A DNA stretch of 64,000 nucleotides from a bacterium (GTDB taxonomy: Bacteria > Planctomycetota > Planctomycetia > Planctomycetales > Planctomycetaceae), in contig WGMU01000114.1 of the NCBI GenBank assembly GCA_016124895.1, positions 1-64,000 of the forward strand, in the 5' to 3' direction. A program made the position numbers and the translations under genes. The notes beneath the pieces were generated by a model. It was not told the origin of the DNA, did not search any database, and saw only the letters and a program-made list of their open reading frames with translations. Positions 61,201 through 64,000 of the stretch are shown here, piece after piece (the stretch's first letter is position 1; each line of letters opens with the position of its first letter).

Positions 61201-62435
61201 CTTTCGGAACCCGCTGATGAAGCGATCAGATACAGCGTGACGATCTCTTCGCCACCGGTGTTTGATACAGCAGCGTCCTTCAAGGGAAGTCGCACGTCGA
61301 CTGTGTCCCGCAGTGGCGTCACAGCTTCCTGCCACGGTCGAATGCTGCCGAAGTGGCCGACAGTATTGAACTTCCAGAGTTGATCCTGCCACGCACGCAC
61401 ATCGGCGGCGAGTTTTCCAGCGTCGTCGATACCCACTGTATGAAAACGCCGCCTCAGGTCGCCGAGCAGCATTGACTCCGGTTTGTCACCGAACAGAGTC
61501 TCGGCGATCAGACCGAGATACTTCGTGTTGAGTTGCGACTCTTCAGCGATCTGTGCAACTGCCGCAGTTCGATCGGACACCGAATTCAATTCGGCTCGAT
61601 GCTGCAGCAACGCGGCGAAACAGCGGCTCAAATCGACACGACCATCGGCCAGCGTTGAAACTCGCGGATCGGAAACGCTCCAGTGATCAAGCTGGCTGAC
61701 GTCGGCATTGCCGCTCGTATATCGCAGATAGAGCCCGCGAATGTGCCGCACCAGATCGTTGACGGCATCACGCCTCGTCGTGCCGGCGATAAAGCGGATG
61801 CCTTCCGGTGTCAGCACGGCGTGACGAGCAATCTCCTTGCCAGCGTCCAGATACTTCTGCACCAGAGCTGGTGACATCGACAGCGCATTGCCCGTGTTTG
61901 TAAAACCCTCGCCCGCTGCTCCGTCGACGGGAAAGTCGTGCGCCGGATCGAGCGACTCAACGCCCGTCAGATCCCGCACCGTGTACGTGTACTCGGAGTT
62001 GTTGAGCCGCCGCAGAACGACCGGGCCAGGGTCGCCCGCGTTGGCAAGAGCTTCCGTGTCGAGATACCGCTGCGCCCAATCTCGCAGTTGCCGCTTCTGA
62101 TCGGCTGAAAGCTGAGGACTGTCTTCCGGCGGCATCTCGCCGTGATCGAGCATCTCAACGACGCGTTGCCACGGCGCCGGGTCTCGACGCAGATCGGCGA
62201 GGGTCGCATAGCGCTGCAGATCAAGCTCGCCTTCCTTCGCCTCAGTTGAGTGGCAGTCGAGACAGAACTTTGTGACCAACGGCCGAACATTCGTGTTCCA
62301 CGCTTTGGTGAGGTCGGCAAACGAATCCGATGCGGCAGCGTGGCCAGGTAACGTCGCAACGCTCGACAACACCCCGCAAGCCGCTGTCACCACGGCAATC
62401 CGGAAACGCGTATCAACAGGCCGGCAGCGAATCAT
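58206..62435 (-). CDS. Large planctomycete cytochrome c with DUF1587/1592/1588/1585 domains
   Basis: A 1,409-residue exported protein. The ATG at 62435 starts a signal peptide (RIAVVTAACGVLSSVATLPG). A haem-binding KFCLDCHS (CxxCH) lies near residue 60, followed by DUF1587 (LRRLNNSEYTYTVRDLTGVE near 143). The C-terminal third holds DUF1592 (FANRAYRHPLTKSEVARIRS, then ATRLSYFLSSTLPDGELRRL), DUF1588 (RGGILTQASILSKQSGASRT, SPILRGNWLSEVVLGERLPR) and DUF1585 (LPDGTQLDGLAGLQHYLL), with a second CxxCH-like site in DPACAKCHQRIDPFGFALE. The middle 500 residues hold carbohydrate-binding-like beta domains. The DUF1552 gene follows on the same strand. The electron-transfer role is presumed only from the haem motifs. 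Confidence 0.93.
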   Translation of the reverse strand: MIRCRPVDTRFRIAVVTAACGVLSSVATLPGHAAASDSFADLTKAWNTNVRPLVTKFCLDCHSTEAKEGELDLQRYATLADLRRDPAPWQRVVEMLDHGEMPPEDSPQLSADQKRQLRDWAQRYLDTEALANAGDPGPVVLRRLNNSEYTYTVRDLTGVESLDPAHDFPVDGAAGEGFTNTGNALSMSPALVQKYLDAGKEIARHAVLTPEGIRFIAGTTRRDAVNDLVRHIRGLYLRYTSGNADVSQLDHWSVSDPRVSTLADGRVDLSRCFAALLQHRAELNSVSDRTAAVAQIAEESQLNTKYLGLIAETLFGDKPESMLLGDLRRRFHTVGIDDAGKLAADVRAWQDQLWKFNTVGHFGSIRPWQEAVTPLRDTVDVRLPLKDAAVSNTGGEEIVTLYLIASSAGSESEQDVVEWVNPRLEQAGRPATPLRDVRAVAVVLQQMRDAELRRTADYLAVAFDAKQVGADADVEQLATKHGVDADVLRAWLNLLGIAAAGDVQIPDYLHQRLEQTGGYPFVKGWGLPGADALSIVANSSDQKVNIPGDLPGHTVAVHPRPERWVAVGWKSPLASRVRVEPTVADAHNACGNGIRWSVELRRGSQRRVLRSGDVNLGSRATIEPIRELDVRPGDLLSLIIDSRDRNHVCDLTHIDLSITELRSDQAEPRRWSLSGDCADSIAEGNPLADRLGNPAVWHFYTGLVDEPRLQSVIPENSLPAKWLDTSDSAAAAEIAKSLTTLLTQPLPAELDAGDALLWEELRSLSGPLFGNLDRSKLAGRATAEQLAASTLGVDPNVFSVQNESGSANIVVRAPSVIAVRLPRNLLAEASFVTTGRLHASAGADASVQLAVTTELTDDSLLAGVPLTVRRGGPAESQATAAFDEFRGLFPTAMCHARIVPVDEVVTLVLFHREDDHLGRLMLSDAERAELDRLWEELRFVSQDALTMVTGFEQLMEFATQDADPRVFEPLRKPIADRAAAFRQTLLDAEPRHVDALVEFANRAYRHPLTKSEVARIRSLYRRLRNEEVPHDEAARLTLARILTSPAFLFRTEKPGSGSERVPVNDHELATRLSYFLSSTLPDGELRRLADAGQLSDPDTLVKQMRLMLDSPHARRLAIEFACQWLHVRDFDQHNEKSEQRFPEFASLRSDMYEESIRFFADLFRHDRSILQILDADHTFLNERLAAAYGVPDVAGPQWRLVEGTRAFNRGGILTQASILSKQSGASRTSPILRGNWLSEVVLGERLPRPPKNVPVLPEDVPAGLSERQLIERHSSDPACAKCHQRIDPFGFALERFDAIGRLRERDASGQPVDTKTTLPDGTQLDGLAGLQHYLLTKRREDFLRQFCRKLLGYALGRSVQLSDEPLLAEMRQQLKQNDFRFQTAVETIVRSQQFRMIRGAAYGTTVSRQ

Positions 62436-62541
62436 GCGGAAATCCCAGAAATGGCCAGACAATTGAGTAAGGCCCGACGCTGTTGGCGATCCGAGCCAGA
62501 CGTCCGACGTGTATGCTTTCAGTGTTGCTTATGCCTCTGTC

Positions 62542-63573
62542 TTACCACGCGGATGGATCAAGCACGACGTGCTTGACGCGCCGCCGTTTCCACGTATACG
62601 TCGCGTGAACCTTGCCGTCCGATGTCTGAATGATGGCCGGGTAGGAATACTCGCCCGGTTCGTTTTCCAGCGTGACGACCTGCTTCCAGTCAGTGCCGTT
62701 CGTCGAAACCGCAACGTTCAGCGGACTGCGACCGCGCTTCGTGTGGTTATAGATGAGCAGCCCGCGGCCATCTTTGAGCGAGACTGCGTCGATACCACTG
62801 TTCGGGTTCGGCAGGTCGATCAGGCTCATTTTGCTCCACGATTTGCCGCCATCGGTGGAGGTCGCCGTCGAAATCTGCCCCTGCCGGGTACGACACAGAA
62901 TGCGAATTGTGCCGCCGAACGTCAGCAGCGCCGGCTGAATCGCGTCCATCTCGTCCTTCGTATTCAGCGGTTCGGTCACCGTCCACGTTTTGCCGTTATC
63001 CGTGCTGAGTTCCATGTGAACGCGCCAACCGTCGTGTTCCGTGCTGGAGCCAGACAGAATGGTCCCGTCTTCAAGCTGAACGGGTTTGTTCTTGATCGGC
63101 CCGTAAATGCCGTCCGGCAGTCGTTCCATCTTCGACCATGTCTTTCCGCCATCGTTCGAGCGGAGTAGTTCGCCCCACCACGTGCTGGGACTCGGGCCGT
63201 TTTTGTAGAAGAGCAGTAGCGGCCCGGTCTTCGGCTGGAACAGCACCGGGTTCCAGGTGGGATAACGTTGTTCGGCGCTGACGACACCGTTCGCCACTTC
63301 GACCGGTGTGCTCCACTTGCCGTCGCTCCTGCGAGACACCCAGATGCCAACATCGGGATTCTTCTCGTGCGTGCCGCCAAACCACGCGGCCACCAGGCCG
63401 TCTTTCGTCTCCTCGATCGTCGACGCATGACACTGCGGGAACGGCGCGTCCTCATAAATGAACTCGCCGAGGACGTATCCGGGCTGTTTTGTAAGGTCGT
63501 CTGCCGCTTGCAGACTGGTGAAGGATCCGGCGAGAACGGCGGCAGTCAGTGACAGAATAATCTGTTTCAGCAT
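62542..63573 (-). CDS. Secreted sialidase/BNR-repeat protein
   Basis: A 343-residue exported beta-propeller of the sialidase family. The ATG at 63573 follows GGAGTTGACC and begins a signal peptide (MLKQIILSLTAAVLAGSFTS). At least four Asp-box repeats are seen: SNDGGKTWSKMERLP, STDNGKTWTVTEPL, STDGGKSWSKMSLI and STNGTDWKQVV. FEYEDAPFPQCHASTIEET-like residues near 35-50 (IYEDAPFPQCHASTIEETKD) carry an early conserved stretch, with VAAWFGGTHEKNPDVGIWVS after it. Such proteins may be exo-sialidases or act on related sugars; the catalytic Arg triad cannot be judged by eye. It follows the DUF1592 gene with a 106-base gap. Confidence 0.88.
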   Translation of the reverse strand: MLKQIILSLTAAVLAGSFTSLQAADDLTKQPGYVLGEFIYEDAPFPQCHASTIEETKDGLVAAWFGGTHEKNPDVGIWVSRRSDGKWSTPVEVANGVVSAEQRYPTWNPVLFQPKTGPLLLFYKNGPSPSTWWGELLRSNDGGKTWSKMERLPDGIYGPIKNKPVQLEDGTILSGSSTEHDGWRVHMELSTDNGKTWTVTEPLNTKDEMDAIQPALLTFGGTIRILCRTRQGQISTATSTDGGKSWSKMSLIDLPNPNSGIDAVSLKDGRGLLIYNHTKRGRSPLNVAVSTNGTDWKQVVTLENEPGEYSYPAIIQTSDGKVHATYTWKRRRVKHVVLDPSAW

Positions 63574-63782
63574 GGTCAACTCCGATGATGGTTCGCTGAG
63601 TCGAGAGTTCCACAGGTTTCGAGCAAGACTCTGACGGGCGACGATCGACGCCGTCAACTCGACGGCGCAGGCATGACGTTCGGACTGGCAACTCACTCAG
63701 TGGAGATGTCGCCGAGCCTCCACTCTAATGGATGACCTGTCGATTGCTCCCCGCTCCATCTTCCTCTCGATTGAGGCTCCCT

Positions 63783-64000
63783 ATGCGGACAACTTTCCCA
63801 ACGCTTGCTCGCCTGCTGACGCTGTTCGCACTGGTTGCGGTGGCGTTTCTCAACCAGGCGTGGACTGCTGACGCGGCGCCGGATTCGGTCTCGTGGACCT
63901 TCGCGGACGGTGACGCCGGCTGGAAGCCGGTCACCGACGTCCAGCTCAACGCTAAAGACGGACATCTGATGGTCATGGGTACCAATCGCGATCCGCATTT
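63783..64000 (+). CDS. Start of an exported protein, cut by the window end
   Basis: An open frame begins at the ATG at 63783 and runs off the window (72 codons plus two bases). Residues 1-31 form a clear signal peptide (MRTTFPTLARLLTLFALVAV, then an AWTADAAP cleavage-like end). The next part, VSWTFADGDAGWKPVTDVQL, looks like the start of a beta-sandwich domain as found at the front of many planctomycete secreted enzymes. It is divergent from the sialidase gene. Function cannot be told. Confidence 0.6.
   Translation, partial: MRTTFPTLARLLTLFALVAVAFLNQAWTADAAPDSVSWTFADGDAGWKPVTDVQLNAKDGHLMVMGTNRDPH

Overview
The window is a chromosomal segment of a planctomycete. The evidence is family content: two tandem DUF1501 proteins, one DUF1549/DUF1553 c-type cytochrome, a DUF1592-type cytochrome followed by its DUF1552 partner, several sulfatases and sialidase-like proteins, PQQ-propeller and DUF4838 proteins, twin-arginine leaders, a Cys-rich HEAT-repeat secreted protein and many dispersed intergenic palindromes. 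Base composition looks high-GC (about 60% by eye) with some AT-richer patches. No rRNA, tRNA, CRISPR array, prophage or transposase gene was seen. Genus cannot be assigned from this window.

Layout. 1-7.4 kb: truncated DUF6065 gene, two DUF1501 genes, convergent with a large DUF4838 gene. 7.9-14.8 kb: central metabolism on the plus strand, with a split pyruvate:ferredoxin-type oxidoreductase (alpha-gamma, then ferredoxin-beta), purA and a divergent GH77 glucanotransferase. 15.1-24.3 kb (minus strand): a PQQ propeller with an embedded methyltransferase-like fold, the DUF1549/DUF1553 cytochrome, a small zinc-ribbon membrane protein, and a CehA-like/glycerophosphodiesterase fusion. 25-29 kb: an accessory pocket holding a double L7/L12-like membrane protein, a ParD/ParE locus whose toxin has an in-frame stop, an ASCH protein overlapping a PIN-GNAT-EVE-like fusion, and a DUF5131 three-Cys protein. 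29-35 kb: two sulfatases, a CBS-GGDEF protein and DUF423. 35.4-44.7 kb: the Cys-rich secreted protein, a NuoN-like membrane protein, an SRPBCC-GyrI fusion, a cysteine desulfurase, a TIM-barrel isomerase and a deacetylase-sialidase fusion. 44.8-52 kb: a regulatory-like surface protein, an XRE-cupin regulator divergent from tdh-kbl (threonine to glycine plus acetyl-CoA), and glgB. 52.5-64 kb: an Asp-rich protein with a consensus promoter and terminator, an MMPL/RND exporter, DUF1592 plus DUF1552, a BNR sialidase and the start of another secreted protein.

How the genes fit together. Much of the coding capacity serves breakdown of sulfated or acetylated glycans and handling of their products (sulfatases, sialidase-like enzymes, deacetylase, DUF4838, isomerase). 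The planctomycete DUF cytochromes and DUF1501/1552 proteins are usually co-encoded, but their function is not firmly established. Glycogen metabolism is represented by glgB and the GH77 enzyme, pyruvate or another 2-oxoacid by the oxidoreductase, and threonine by tdh-kbl.

The intergenic regions are unusually rich in inverted repeats from several families. One family has three copies and another has two copies that bracket the toxin-antitoxin locus. The strongest candidate for an undescribed system is the 26.2-28.1 kb PIN-GNAT-EVE-like/ASCH pair beside the DUF5131 gene.
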